From contig NC_135355.1 of NCBI RefSeq assembly GCF_051622035.1, forward strand, positions 25,275,986 through 25,339,985: DNA of 64,000 nt. The letters run 5' to 3'. The notes beneath the pieces were generated by a model. That model did no database searches. It was not told where the DNA came from and saw nothing but the letters and a program-made list of their open reading frames with translations. Shown in pieces: positions 1 to 13,500 of this stretch (position 1 is its first letter; each line of letters opens with the position of its first letter). A program made the position numbers and the translations under genes. Origin of the DNA: Arctopsyche grandis. Its lineage: Eukaryota > Arthropoda > Insecta > Trichoptera > Hydropsychidae.

Positions 1-18
1 AACGAACGAACGAACCAA

Positions 19-69
<51 letters not shown>

Positions 70-96
70 AATTCTCTTTCCAAATTATATATTAGA
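1..96 (-). mobile_element. 5' terminus of a Helitron-like element, reversed
   Basis: The stretch ending CTTTCCAAATTATATATTAGA at 76-96 is the reverse complement of the start (TCTAATATATAATTTCG) of the elements at 22858 and 40689, and it matches the right end of the element at 45353-47436, including the CCAAGG motif near 15-20. On the minus strand it begins TC directly after an A, as Helitrons do. The rest of the element lies left of the window. Seen: the shared terminus. Inferred: Helitron class, because no Rep/helicase is present. Confidence 0.55.
21..66. repeat. (AT)n microsatellite
   Basis: This is an uninterrupted AT dinucleotide run inside the Helitron-like end. Confidence 0.95.
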
Positions 97-301
97 TGCA
101 TAGGGATATAAATGTCAGTGCAGAAAAAATATTAGATATGTTTACAATAAAGACGCGAAGATTGGATCTGTGAATTTCGTACTTTTTTAAAGTATTCATT
201 ATTTTTATTTTATTTGAATTTTGTTCATTCCATATTTTTACTACTTTATTTTTATATGTTGTGATTTTATAGAAATTATCTTGCCTTTTTTCCCGTCAAA
301 A

Positions 302-366
302 CCCCCCCCCCCCCCCCTTGACAAAATCCTGGCTACGCCACTGGTTGGTCACATCCGAATTTTTTT
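302..366. mobile_element. poly-C run plus hAT-like terminus and repeat-family scrap
   Basis: A 16-base C run is followed by GGCTACGCCACTG at 331-343. This is the inverted form of the CAGTGGCGTAGC terminus that recurs in the window (3023, 4474, 10205). The next bases, GGTTGGTCACATCCGAATTT, match one end of the ACTTCCGG repeat family seen at 51575 and 63890. Both are fragments; no complete element could be delimited. Confidence 0.45.
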
Positions 367-1559
367 GGTTTGAATATACCTACATATTTACGTATCTACC
401 TAGTACATATGTACATATGCTTTTGTCATTTCTTTATTCAACTAAGCCCACTGAGTGCGTTCACAGTCCTATTTTATCCCGACACCATGCCATTTCAATT
501 ATTCATTGAACCCGTCGAACTAGTGTCGACGCTCGATAGCCGACAACAAATGACAAAGTTTTCCTGTCAGTTAAGGAGGTACTATTGTTCCTTTTGCGAC
601 AAGAAGAATCTTTGGGTGTATACCGAAACCTACATATGTATATGTATGTACCTACATGTGTATTTGTATATACATATGTATGTATAATATGTACATATGA
701 TACAACATCCTAACATTGTTGAGAAATAAACAAATGTTTTACCTTCAACTTGCGAACGTATCCGAATGTCTCTCTCGAAGCCCAAAACTTTAGTGCTTGT
801 AACAAAAACGCTAATTAATACAAATACAACACAGATAATAGGTATATTCATACATATGTATTGGCTTATTACACATTATTCAATCGTATAAACAAAATAA
901 TTGAAAGGCAAAACATATGTAGGTACATATGTGCATAAATACAATGCTTTAAATGTCGATCCCCTTTCGGTGGGTCATATATCACTAGCTCTTAATTAAA
1001 AGACCCATTGACATCTATTGGTCGCCGTGTGAGACAATCTTTCCCTCTCGACCGACTCCCATTAATTAAACTTGTTCATTTACCCCCACGGCAAAAGAAT
1101 TGTTGGATACATTGAACAATATAAAATGGTGTGCCCCTTAGAAAATAGATCAATTGCTATTACTTCTCTACTGCCATAAATCTCGAGTCCTCCTTGTTCA
1201 TGACCAATACAAAAGATAATGAAAGTTTATTTTGAAAACTAAAATAAAATAATACTTACGAAAAAATAATTTGTATTTCATTTTTCATTGTACGTATGTG
1301 TTAAAACACTGTAATCGTCGACTATGCGATAGTCGACCATCGACCTTTTAGATTAAAATAATACATTAACACCAATTCACTTTCTTTCAATTTTATAGTT
1401 TTTAACTTTTTTTAAATATAATTTTATATATTTTTTTTCTATAAATTTTAAATTTACTTTCAGTTTTACTGCCAGCTAGTAACCTTCTTCTTATGACAAA
1501 TCCGTATTCGAACGTAGGCGACTACCGTGAACAGACATTATACCTATATATATATACAT
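367..1559. other. AT-rich stretch with no recognisable gene
   Basis: Only short open frames over ACATATGTA-type simple repeats are present. I see no conserved motif, splice-linked frames or RNA gene here. Confidence 0.6.
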
Positions 1560-4500
1560 ACATATAAGCAAGAATACAATCTAGTAAATAAGGAAATTAA
1601 AAAGAGAATAGCCAGGGATGTCAGAGATTTTAACAGCAAGCTAATAGACAATACCATTAAGAATAACCGTAGCCTAAAAAAGTGCAAACAAGATATTTTC
1701 TTAGGCAAAAATCAAATGATCGCAATCAGATCAGAGAGCGGAGTAATAATTAGGAATAGAGAAGAGATCATAGACAGAGTTTATACGTTCTATGCAAAAC
1801 TTTACGAGATTAACAACGGTCAATTTCCCGCTCCTGAATCGACACACGGCCAAAGGGTTCCTGCAGTATTGCCTAGCGAAGTAGAGGCCGCGCTAAAACC
1901 TGCAAAGAACGGTAAAGCCCCAGGGGAAGATAATATTCCCATTGACTTACTAAAATGTGGCGGCTCCCCCCTAAATAATATCTTAGCTAGGCTTTTCAGC
2001 AAATGCATCCAGAACCAAGCTATACCAGAAGGATGGAATAACGCAACTATCATTTTAATACACAAAAAAGGTGATAGAAGCGATATCAAGAACTATCGAC
2101 CCATTAGTTTACTTTCAGCGGTCTACAAGCTCTTCACAAAGGTTATTACAGAAAGGCTGAAGAATATCCTCGACGAGAACCAACCGATAGAACAGGCAGG
2201 GTTTAGAGCAAATTTCAGCACAATGGACCACCTCCAAGTAGTTGGCGAACTAATCGAGCGCGCCAACGAATATCAACGGCCATTATGCCTAGGTTTCGTC
2301 GACTATGAGAAAGCCTTCGATACAGTTGGCCATAATGCAGTACTTAACGCTCTACAAACACATGGAGTACCGGAACCCTATGTGAGGCTGTTAGCTGCAA
2401 TATATAAGAATGCCACAGCCTCGGTTAAAATTTAGCATAAAGATTTAGCATAGGAAAAGGAGTAAGACAAGGAGATACAATCTCGCCCAAGTTATTCAAT
2501 GCGGTGCTTGAGGGAGTTTTCAGGAACTTGGATTGGGACACAGCCGGAGTAAGCATCAACGGTCGCTTCTTGAGTCGCCTTCGGTTTGCAGACGATATAG
2601 TTTTAATAGCTCGTGATTCAGCTGACCTACTTAATAGACTAACACAGCTGGACAGGGAAAGTAGAAAAGTATTATATGATAAACCAGTAGAAGTAGTAAA
2701 TAATATTTATATTTAGGTGAAATAATTGACATGTCTGGTAGTAAAGATGAAGAGATAGAGAGACGTATGAAATTAGGATGGAGTGCATTTGGACGGATAA
2801 ATGCTGTTTTTAAATCAAAAATGCCACTCTGCCTGAAGAAAAAGATCTTTGATCAATGCGTTTTGCCAGTGATGACGTATGGATGTGAAACTTGGACACT
2901 GAACGCCAAGATGCTACATAAAATCCAATGCACTCAAAGAAGTATGGAACGCTGTATGCTTGGCATAACGAGGAAAGACAGAAAGCGAAACACGTGGGTG
3001 AGAAGTATGACAAGAGTAGTGGCAGTAGCGTAACTACCGCGCCCGCAGACCCCGCAATGCGGGGGGGCGCCGAGGCTTGGGGGGCGCCGCAAAGCGGCGT
3101 GCCTTTTTTGCAGATTTTTTAATTTGTTCTGTAATTTCTTTGGAATATTTTTTTTTAAAACCTCTGTTATTTTTTAACCTATTTGCATCTCGTTTTATTG
3201 TATTTACATATAGCTGACAATTCTCTCTTATTCTTGTATATATTTTTGTTAAAACAACGTGTTCAAACAATAAAATAAAATTATATGAGGCGTAAAAACG
3301 TAAAAATTTATAAATTTATAAATTTTTAGCTGTCAACATTAACGGGTGGGAAGTTTTTAAGGAAAATTCATCATCAGTTACTTTAAACAGATTGTGCACT
3401 GCTTGTTGGTCGTCCAGATTAGACTCTATTAATGCACTTCGATATATATGTAGGTACATATATGTACAGATGTTTTAAAATTTCTTACAGAAATAATTTT
3501 AAAAAGTAAAATAAATGATGAACAATCAAAAGAAAAGTGACTAAAAAAGAAAATGGAAAGTTTCAAATTTATTCTCCTACTCGTGCTTCTTGAAAAATTC
3601 TTCGGTTTCTCAACTTTGTTTCAAAGTTCCTTCAATCAAAAAACGCTGATGATATCAGTGCTCAGTCTATGATTAGAAATGCATATTGCGAGATCAGTAA
3701 TTTTAGAAATAAATTTGAAGGGTTCGTAACAATTTCAACAATATTAGGGTTGAAGCCAAAATTGAATCTAAAAGCATTTCGATGAACTTAGTCATGATAT
3801 ACGATTCCAGGATCCATTAAAAGAAATTTTGAACAATTTTTAATGCGGCACTAAACGTAACCTAAGTGCAAATGAAGGTTAGTATCACGTTATTTAAACA
3901 TTGTTTCAAAGTTCGCTTTCCTGCCAAACAATTATCAGATGACGATTTACATATATGTACATATGTACATATATCGTGAAGCTATGTCTCTAGCCAACTA
4001 ATATGTCAATGATTTTGACAAATCATTGCCTGATCAGATACTTGATTTCCGTTCGTGCTTAAAAGAAAATAAACCTTGTAAAAATAAAGAAGATCAACGT
4101 GTTCATAATTTGGCAAAGCTCTTCATTTGTAATTTTTATAATTTAAATTCGTCATTTAAATCATCTTGTTCCTCACGCTTCCGGTAACTGTAGCCACTAC
4201 GGAGCGCTCGTTCACAAGTTGAAACTTATTAAAAATCACTTAAGGTCAACTATTTCACAACATCGTCTTAAAGTATTAGCAATGATTAGTATTAAATTTT
4301 AACAAAATAGTCGTGTTTGCCAATGAGTCCAGAAAAAGGTTTTTCTACGTAAAAATGGTATGAATTATTAATTTAGAAAGTTATTTGGCTGTAAGGAAAT
4401 AATATGAATATATGGGGGGGGGGCGCCTTAAAATATTTTGCGGGGGGGCGCCTGGAATTCACGCTACGCCACTGAGTAGTGGACATAGTGGATAGAGTGA

Positions 4501-4762
4501 AGAGATTGAAATGGCAATGGGCGGGTCACGTAGCTAGGAGGATGGATGAAAGGTGGACAAAAGAAGCGCTTGAATGGTACCCGAGAGAATGCAAAAAGGT
4601 AAAAGGAAGACCGCAAGGAAGATGGGTGAACGAAATTAGGAAAATGTGCGGGGTGAGATGGATGAGTGTTGCCCAAAACAGAGGCGAGTGGAAGCGTGCT
4701 AGAGAGGCCTTCATCCAGCAGTGGATGGCGAGTGGCTGTAAATGATGATGATGATGATGATG
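1560..4762 (+). mobile_element. RTE-type LINE (reverse transcriptase) pseudogene, split by a later insertion
   Basis: Frames from about 1560 to 3022 and again from 4475 to 4745 encode one non-LTR reverse transcriptase. Visible blocks are NGKAPGEDNIPIDLLK, the region around NYRPISLLSAVYKLFTK, VDYEKAFDTV, GVRQGDTISPKLFN and the catalytic FADD (FADDIVLIA). The C-terminal part includes MTYGCETWTL, then, after the insertion, WQWAGHVARRMDERW. It is broken by a stop and frameshift near 2433-2470, a deletion near 2680-2720 and the 1452 bp hAT insertion at 3023. The 3' end is a (GAT)n tail at 4742-4762, typical of RTE-clade LINEs rather than poly-A. No endonuclease domain is readable upstream, so the copy is 5' truncated or decayed. 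Confidence 0.85.
3023..4474 (+). mobile_element. hAT-family DNA transposon relic inserted in the LINE
   Basis: The element is bounded by CAGTAGCGTAACT at the left and GCTACGCCACTG at the right (imperfect terminal inverted repeats). It is flanked by an exact 8 bp duplication, AGTAGTGG, at 3015-3022 and 4475-4482. Joining the flanks restores the LINE reading. Inside, near 4170-4290, a decayed frame reads LPVTVATTERSF followed by relics of the hAT C-terminal dimerisation domain. Size 1452 bp; the transposase is full of stops. A GC-rich subterminal block lies at both ends. Confidence 0.85.
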
Positions 4763-5635
4763 ATATATATACATATATTTTTAGTTAACATTTTCAATTT
4801 CCCAGTTACAGATTACAGCTTTCCTTGAAGTTCTCATTTCGTTCGGGGAAGCAGCATAACCAGCAAGGGTATTACGTTCATTGGAGACTCCTTTGAATAT
4901 GACAATGTTCGTTAATTAAATATGTACATGATAAGTAAAACTAAAATTACGGCTACTTTTTATATAGGTACTTTCGTGGCCATGCTGTCACGTTCCAGAG
5001 ATAGTTAATATTTTAAAAAGTTTATTGGGATGATGACGAATTAATCAACAACCCAATCGATATTTATTTAATTAAAATTGTATTAAGTTCTTATCACAGG
5101 TTTATGAGAAATAAAAGGTATTCGTTTATTACTGAATCTTTATATTATGTATTTTGCATTAGAAGAAGAAATTATCCTGGTAGCGATTCACATTTGGGAT
5201 GTAATCACCAAACCGATCTTGATAGACAATTCCATCCAACAGGCATTGCTATTTATTCTGGTGAATGTATATATGTATGTCAGATTTATAAACTGTCCAT
5301 TTGTTATTTTTACTGATATTTAATAATATAATACTGAAATTGTTTAAAATATTGGCCAAGTTGATGCCAAGCTAAATGTCGATATGCTCGTAATTTTACC
5401 TCTTAGTTCCACTTCTAATGTCACTTTCTGCGTTTGGACTTCATTGTTATAATTTATTATACTCGAAACTTAAATAGGCCATGTATGTATATTTCACTTT
5501 TTATTTATACAATTACATCTATACATATATATTGATATTATTCTTTGATTATCAAAAATTTCAATTTTGATAACCTCAAAATATTTTTCTTTGTATTTTG
5601 TCTGAATTCATATGTATTAATATAACTTTATTCAG
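4763..5635. other. Region upstream of the RBM41-like gene; first exon not located
   Basis: The first assembled coding exon at 5636 needs an upstream exon ending in phase 2. None could be identified with confidence. An open frame at 5104-5316 has no resemblance to the family. The promoter and first exon may lie here or be interrupted by the LINE to the left. Confidence 0.4.
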
Positions 5636-7043
5636 GGATTCTCCATTGCCGTTTGAAAGTGGACCAGATCACGTATCTTTGCCAGGACTTGCTCCTGGAA
5701 TAGCATCATTACAAGATGTATGCAAAACTGCAGAGAACGAAAAGTACAATGAATTGTTAAAAACATATGGACTTTCCGACAATGAAATTAAAATTTATAA
5801 AGACTTTAATAAAGGAATGCAACACCTGGATGTTGTTCATAAAAATTTAGAAAAATCGGCACTTCATAAAATAATACAAGATATTAATCAGAAGATAGAA
5901 AATGCAAGAATAGAATTTAACAACAGGTTAAACTTTTAATGCAAAACAATTAACATTTTAGTTGAAATATTTTATAATACACAAATGTTCATTTCCAGTA
6001 TTCAACATAAACTTGAAGACAATGAAGGTCCACCTCAAACAGAAAATAAGAATACTGAAACAATTTTGACACATCCAATTAACAGTTTAAATGATTTAAA
6101 GGATGATTTATTTGGATATATGGATGTAGATAAACTTCCGACTGCAAATAAAAGGAGAAAGTTTACAAGAAGAATGACAAGAAAATTCAATAAACCAATT
6201 CCTATACCGGAACCAGCAGCATGCAAGAGTACTTCAATAGATGAAGTAAATCATGGATTCAACGACTTTATACGTTGCAAAACTAATCCAAATATAAACA
6301 GTAAACACCCTGACTTCATATTAAATCGTAAATCTAAATGGGATATTAAAGACGTGGATCCTCCAAAAAAGTCCATTGTCTTATCAAATGAAAATAGTAC
6401 AATACAAACTAAAAGAAAAATAGGCTGTTCATCACAAACAATGTATACGATTAAGAATAATAAGATTATTAGATTAGAAAAAATTAATAAAAACTCTTCT
6501 GATTATAAACTGACAGATATAAAATTACCCATCAATAAAGCAGAAGAAAAGTTGTTGGAAGGAACAAAATTAAGCATAGAAGACATTAAAAAATTGACCA
6601 AATTCGAAAAATATTGCGCCGGAGAGCCATCGAATGTAAACACAATTTACAATCATAGTTTTCCCATCGTATGATTTTTCAATACAAATTTTGTATTTTT
6701 TTGTTAACAGGTATTATTTATAAAGAATTTATCAAATAATATCAACGAAGGTGATTTGAAAAGTTTATTCAATGTTTATCAAAATTACACAAATATCAGA
6801 ATGATGACAGGAAAGATGAAAGGACAAGCTTTTATAACATTCAACAGTTAGCATTAATTTTCTAAAACTACAATTTGCATTTATAACTAATTCATAGTTA
6901 AGATGTATTTAGCATTTAAATCTACATATTTGACCATTATTACAGGTTTAGATACAGCTGTCACTGCTTTACACGAGAATAATGGGACCATAATTAAAGG
7001 GAAACCTATTATAATTCAATTTGGAAAACAAGGTAATAGATAA
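5636..7043 (+). CDS. RBM41: RBM41-like RNA-binding protein (U11/U12-65K family), 5' incomplete
   Basis: Four exons join in frame: 5636-5926, 5999-6635, 6711-6846 and 6946-7043 (stop TAA). The N-terminal part contains ELLKTYGLSDNEIKIYK, resembling the conserved early block of RBM41. A basic segment KRRKFTRRMTRKFNK lies in the middle, then CAGEPSN leading into a C-terminal RRM with RNP2-like VLFIKNL and RNP1-like KGQAFITF. The family (RBM41 and RNPC3/65K) binds the 3' stem-loops of minor-spliceosome snRNAs. The phrase IRMMTGKMKGQAFITF and the single RRM favour RBM41 over RNPC3, which has two RRMs. The frame could begin at ATG 5598, but an intron acceptor TTCAG at 5631-5635 makes an upstream first exon more likely. 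A poly-A signal AATAAA lies at 7054-7059. Confidence 0.75.
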
Positions 7044-7508
7044 AATCAAAAATAATAAAATCTTGTTGAAACGTTGTAAGAGTTTTTTTTTTTATTCACT
7101 GATCTTATACAAACCTTAATCTTACACTTCAACTGTTTCTTATTCAAAACTTACACACTAAACTACTCTTAAGGAATCTCTATTACAAACTTTACTTCAT
7201 ATTTTATTTTATTTAAAATTGTTTTTTGTATTATTTTTCTTGCTTATTAAAAGTTCTAATTATATTAATGAACAATTTAAAATTCGTGATTTATGCATAA
7301 GGAGATTCACTACACAACTGCCAAAATCAAACATACATAACTAGAAAAGTCATACTTATTTTATATTTCAAACTTCAATGTTAATTTTAGTCAATTTTAA
7401 CGGATCGAAACATCTGATATCGTCCCAACATAGTGAAACAACAACGTTTGGAACCCGAGCATAATAACGAAGCTTTTTCGAGCAAACGTTTTATGATTTT
7501 CGCCTTCG
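7044..7508. other. Convergent 3' untranslated space of RBM41-like and SMARCE1
   Basis: Two convergent genes end here with 465 bp between stop codons. The stretch is AT-rich with several possible poly-A signals on both strands, so the two 3' UTRs may overlap. No other feature is seen. Confidence 0.6.
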
Positions 7509-10500
7509 TCACTCTTTCTTCTTATCCATTGGTGGCGCAATCGATTCCATTCGTGTTTCTATTGAATTAAAATTTTCATTTAAAAAACAAAATAAGACAT
7601 TAACTATGGTTTGCTTTAAAAATCAAATCAAAAAATGTTACCGATCGCAGGAGCACTTTCGCCTCCAACACCTGCAGGGGGTTGATGATGATTTGGCAGA
7701 GGAGCCAAAGGAGGTGGAGCTCCCTGACCTGGCATAGGCCCAGGATGTCCACCATGAATTCCCATAGCAGAATGATTGGCTAATAATAAAAAAAATCAAA
7801 TATTCTTCAAATTGCCATTTATATGGTCAGTCAATTTGGTTCATTACTCACTCATGTTTGGATGACCGCCAGGTGGCGGTTGTTGCCCTTCAGGTGGTGG
7901 ATAAAGATCATGCGGCGGTGGCGCAGGATAAGGAGGTTGATAAGGACCAGGAGGATATGGTCCGGGAGGTGGACCGAATTGAGGATAATGATGTGATGGA
8001 GGTGGGCCATATTGTGGATAATAAGGATGCCGAGGTGGATACCCAGGGTAATGAGTTGGAACACCGCCAGCGTGAGGCATCATTCCAGGCATTCCTGATA
8101 ATATTAAGACAATATTAAAAAAAATTTATCGAGTTATATAAAAAGCACTTGTTTCACTTGAATCACCTTGAGGATGTGGTCCTACAGGTTGTCCTGGACC
8201 AGGCGGAAGCATCATTCCTAAAGTTTCAAATATTTCTTATAATAGACATATTATTTATATTATTGATTGTGAATTACCAATACTAACCGTGGTGGGGCAT
8301 AGGCTGCATCGGATGTGGCTGCATACCAGGAGTTAAATGAGGCCCTGGAGGAGGAATATGAGGGGGTGTTGGTATTGCCGTATCATGTACTGGTGGAGGT
8401 GGTGGTGTAGCTCCTATAATTGGTGGCGCTGCAACTGGTTCTTCTTCCATTTTGTCATCAAAAGTTGAAGGCTTACCATTATCAGCTGGATTACCTATCT
8501 CAGACTCATTTTTTTCAACTTTCTCTTTCTCTTTTTCATCCTCTTTGGGAGAAGGCTCATTTTCTTCTTCAATAGAAGCTACTGATTTATCTTCTTGACT
8601 GTCTTCTTTGAGTTCAGATGCAGATATTTTTTCCTCTGAAATTTCTTCACTCTTAGCAACCACATTATCCATGTTTTCAGGTTCATTCTCTTCTTTGATG
8701 ATAATTTTCTCCTTTTCACCATCACTCTCCTTAATAGGAGATCCATTGACGGGTCTTTCAGTTGCGTTAGCTTCATCTAAATCTTTTTTCACAGGCTGTC
8801 CATCTTGTTCCATCGGCTAAATAAACAAACAACATTAAAATATATACATAATTGAAACATGCAAAAAAATAATTTAATACATATTTAGTGTGTCCTAGAA
8901 TTTGGAAAATAATAATACAAGCATTCTTTAATAAATTTTTGGTATCAATAAAAATCTGAAAAAATATACATAAATGTTCGATAAATTTGCAAAACTTTCT
9001 TTGATAAGTTATGAATATAAAACGCAAATAATAAAATTTTACACAACAGTAAGATCAATATGTTATGGCAACAGTAGACATTACAGAAAAATAAAAGAAA
9101 CAGGGTGAAGTTCAATTTTCGCATACACTTTCATATCACACAAATGAAATAAAAAAGAATTGTATAATTTTTGAAAAATCATAAATGAATCGTAGAATTA
9201 TGGCCTAAAAGTAGATAAAAATTTCCCAATGTTCAAAAATAAATACTTCTACATTTTTGCGTTTATCAACATATTGATCCCATCACGTTTTCTTAACGCG
9301 AGGATGGGTTAGAGAAGAGAAAAAGCTTATTTCATTTTCCATTACCTGAATGTAGTGGAGTACTAGCATCTGCTATGGGTGCGAGACGCATAGAAACACA
9401 AAACAAATACACAATCACAATACATGAACATACACATGACTAAAAGACTCAATTATTGGGAAATTGCATTTAAATTCGTGGCGAGACTGTCTTAAACATC
9501 TACGTGTCTTTGAATATTTCACCCCACAAGCTTACTCCTATAACTTACAAAATAGACAACATAAAAAATGTCCACGTGAAATATTTACTGTACATCTATA
9601 ATAGAAAATGCTATGTGCATATGAACTTACCTGAATAGCGCATTATGAAAATGTTCATTACATCGTAAATCATATTTAAAAGCTCAAAAATTTCCAATTC
9701 ATGGACGAAATATTCCAAACATGTGGGTGATACATTAAATCAAATCATTATAAAAATTGCTTAAACTGAATACTAAAATTGCACTGTGTATAAACTGTAT
9801 TGGTGATGTAAAAATAAAATTATTAACAATTAAAAAATGACATGTGCCACACTTAAATAAAAATATTATTGACATTAAAACTAAATTGATTTGCAATATA
9901 GTCTTGATTGATTGACCACGGGACAGTATCTAGGTATAACTTACTTCCTCCGTATTGACGGCAGGTTGTTGTTCGGTCATTGTAGTAGCTGGTGCAGACG
10001 GCGATGGCGCTGCGATCGCACCAGCCCCGGCCACAGGCAACGGAGCACCACCTCTTCGCAAAAGCTCGATTTGACGCTCTACAAGACGACTAAATCCTTC
10101 ATCGTCTACAGCAGGTTTACAATGCTAAAATTGCAATAAGTATTCACATCACGTTAAAAATAACATCGTTATAATATGCAGATATATGTACATATGTATA
10201 TACTCAGTGGCGTAACAAAGGTATGGTGATGGGGCTACCGATGCCCCGGGCGCCCCAGCTTCGGGAGAGCCGAGAAGGCAACATATTTTTACTTTATCTA
10301 TGTACATAGTAACAATAGATGAAGTTTTATGATCTTGCGAAGATTCGAACTCAGAATCGATCACTGATCACGTTTTCATCATCTAGAAAATATGTGTGTC
10401 TATTTTGGGGATTTTTTGAACACCATTAGTCCTATCGTACTGAAACTTAGTATCGGTTACTGAAATTCTTATCGACACGACGTAAATTTTTAAGTTGACC

Positions 10501-13500
10501 GGAAATGGTACCTCCTCTTATAGGTTTCCTCTTTTTTTTTTTAATTTTTTAATTCAATTATCTCCCTAACGGTTAATCGAATCGAACTGAATTTTTTTTA
10601 CATGTAATAGAAATTGTAAATTTTATACCCCAATATTTTAAAAATATTTTTACCTGATCCGGAAGTAGTACTTTTACACTAGAGAATCGAGGTTTTTATG
10701 TTTATCTCAGAAACCTTTTGGTTTATTGAACTGAAATTTCATATCTAGAAGTTTGAGCTTAATACCATATAGAACTTGGTAATCGTCCGTTAGCTGGAAG
10801 TGGCAGTTTACTCTTGTTCGATTTTTCTTCCACTATTTTTTTCGACCCCTTAATAAACATGTGTGCTCTTCACGAAAAAATTCAAGTATAATTCTTGTAT
10901 CAATATTTTTTTTTATTTATTGTCTTGTCAAATTTTATAGTAACTTCAAAAAGAACAATGTGAGCGAATGACACCAAAATTCACGAAAAACCATTCAAGT
11001 TTATGAATGTTCTTCGTAATCCATATGTCAAGCATTTAGTTGTATTGAAAGCGATTATATGGCGTCCGATTTGAGCCCGACTGTGAAAGCAGAAGTAGCG
11101 TTTAAAGCAATGCTTTTTACAAGGTTTTTATACATATATATTTTGCATCTGAACGCTTGAAAATATGTACTACGAATTAATTACTAACCCAGGCGTCATT
11201 TACCCTCGCTACGCCGCTAGGTATACTATAATTATAATACATACCTTTTTCAACTCTTCCTGAAAAGCATCACTCATTTCCTGGAATCGTCTTTTTTTAG
11301 CTTCAAACTTTTCCTCTATTTGTTGGAGCTCAGTTTCTAATTTTCTTTGATGCATAGTCAATGATTGAACTTGACGTTTAAGAACCTGAAAAAAAATGGA
11401 AAAAAATTAATGCAAATCAAATACTTGATAGTATACAACCATGCATGTGTGTAACAGAACCAAACCTGCATTCTACCAGTAGTTACAACAGATCTCACAT
11501 CAGGCACAACAGCGTCAGAAAATATTTCATTAATCAAACGGTGATTTCGCAAATATCTAGCATATGCAATATGCTTTTGCGATAAGCCATCATCTTGATC
11601 TGGAAATGAAATATTGTAGAAAAATCATGTAAATATTACTATGGCCTAAGATTTTATTTAGTCTGGAGTTATTTCAATCAAAATATTTATCAACCATCTT
11701 CGTCTTCAGCCGGTTGTATATCGATTCTTCTATCCTGGTGTTGACTTTGTTGAGCTTGTAAGGCTTTACTGCCGCCGCCACTGCCAGATCTGCCACCACC
11801 TCCTCCGCCTCCGGACTCATCTCGTTCTTCCAAGCCACTCACTACTAACCGTATGCAATATGCGAAACGGCATTTCATACGAATAAGCAAAAAAAGACCA
11901 TTTAAAAACGGCATCTAACAATTATTACTAATAATAAATTCATGCAATGATTTTATTTTATCTAACTACATTTTATACAAGTTTGTATGCTTAAAACATC
12001 TTGTGATGTTTAGACAATACATTAATTTGCAAATTAGTTAGACATAGAACCGAATTTATTGAGTGAATTATTTATAGTTTTATTAAGAGTCATTTTAAAA
12101 CGATTAAAACGTATTAGTATTGTGAATTATTTTATCAAATGATTAAAATAAGGGTTCCATGCATAATGGTAAAGGTTCCATAACAAATACACACAAAACA
12201 ATTTCACATTGAAGACTGGTGCGTTGTTTAAAAATAAACATAAAACAATGAAAAATCTAGATTTACGTTTAATAATGAACACAAACAATTTTTAAATTAG
12301 CATGCATGAATTTTTACAACGTATATTTCTTGTGTAAAATTGTACTATGTCCAATTGTCCGGTTAACAATGTAAGTGAAATTGAATATATTAAAATATCA
12401 AAGGTGCTTTTAATAAATCGATTATATATGTATGTATTAAGGCGCAGACACACAGAAGTATGCGGCACATGCTTTTTTAGATAGATTTGCACATGTCAAA
12501 AAAACAATAGCATGATCTACATATGATATGGCATTCGGGCCAAAAATCCTTATATTGACATATTTGATTCATATATTTGAAGAAATGTCGGAGAAACTTG
12601 TCGAAAGAAACTTATGAAACATGCTTTGCCACCACGGGAGGCCAAGAACGCGCCAGTGCCATACGATTTAGTGTGTTTGCGCCTTTAGGGATTCCAATAC
12701 CGACGCTACCGAAACCGATTCTATCGGTTTTTGTTCAAAATTCGACCTTTGGTACTAGCGGTAGTACAAAATAGACTACCGGTTGTACCGAAATATAATA
12801 AATTCAATTTTATCTTAGTTGAATTGTTTTGAATTGGGCAGAAAACATTGTATCGGCTGGTTTGTAAGGATTAGTCAACACTCAACATCTTTTTTGGCCT
12901 GTTTTTTTAAAACAAGGAGCATGTAATAATTTTTTTTTTTGACACATGCTGATCGGTAATCGCGCGGTGTAGAACAAATTATTTTGTAATTAATTAAAAA
13001 AATAATTATAGTAATTCATTAAAACATTTAACGATTAAGTGGCAATTAATTAACCCTTTGAATACTGACCAACGCCGATCGGCGTTTTGCCAAGAAGTCC
13101 ATGGGCCTGAAAAACGCAGATAGGCGTTGTATTTTGAACACGTACAAAGTAAACAAGAATACTACCCGCTAAGCCTTTCTAGGTAACATTGAAAAAAAAA
13201 TGCATTGAACATGGGTCGTGTAATTCGTGTCATTCATTTGTCAACGTTTATAAAGACTGATTTACATCGGAATTTCTTAATTTATAACCATAAAAGAATT
13301 TCCCGATGGAAATCCCTAACTGCTGAGTATTTTAGATTGTGGCTTGGCATTTAGATTGTGAGCATTACATTTTAACAACAATGAAGATGGAACTAGTTTT
13401 GGAAAAATACATTCATTAATAGAATTCTTTTGTTTATTTTATACTGTTTCAAGATATATTAGAGTCTAAACACACCTTTACAAAACTCGAAATCCTCAGC

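Noticed and set aside
5104-5316. Open frame as first exon of the RBM41-like gene
   Set aside because: No similarity to the family and no clear donor giving the needed phase 2.
9345-9640. Possible small SMARCE1 exons (two CTGAAT...donor-like sites)
   Set aside because: The donors look fair, but the known exons on both sides already join in frame, and the candidate segments have no clear acceptor or conserved peptide.
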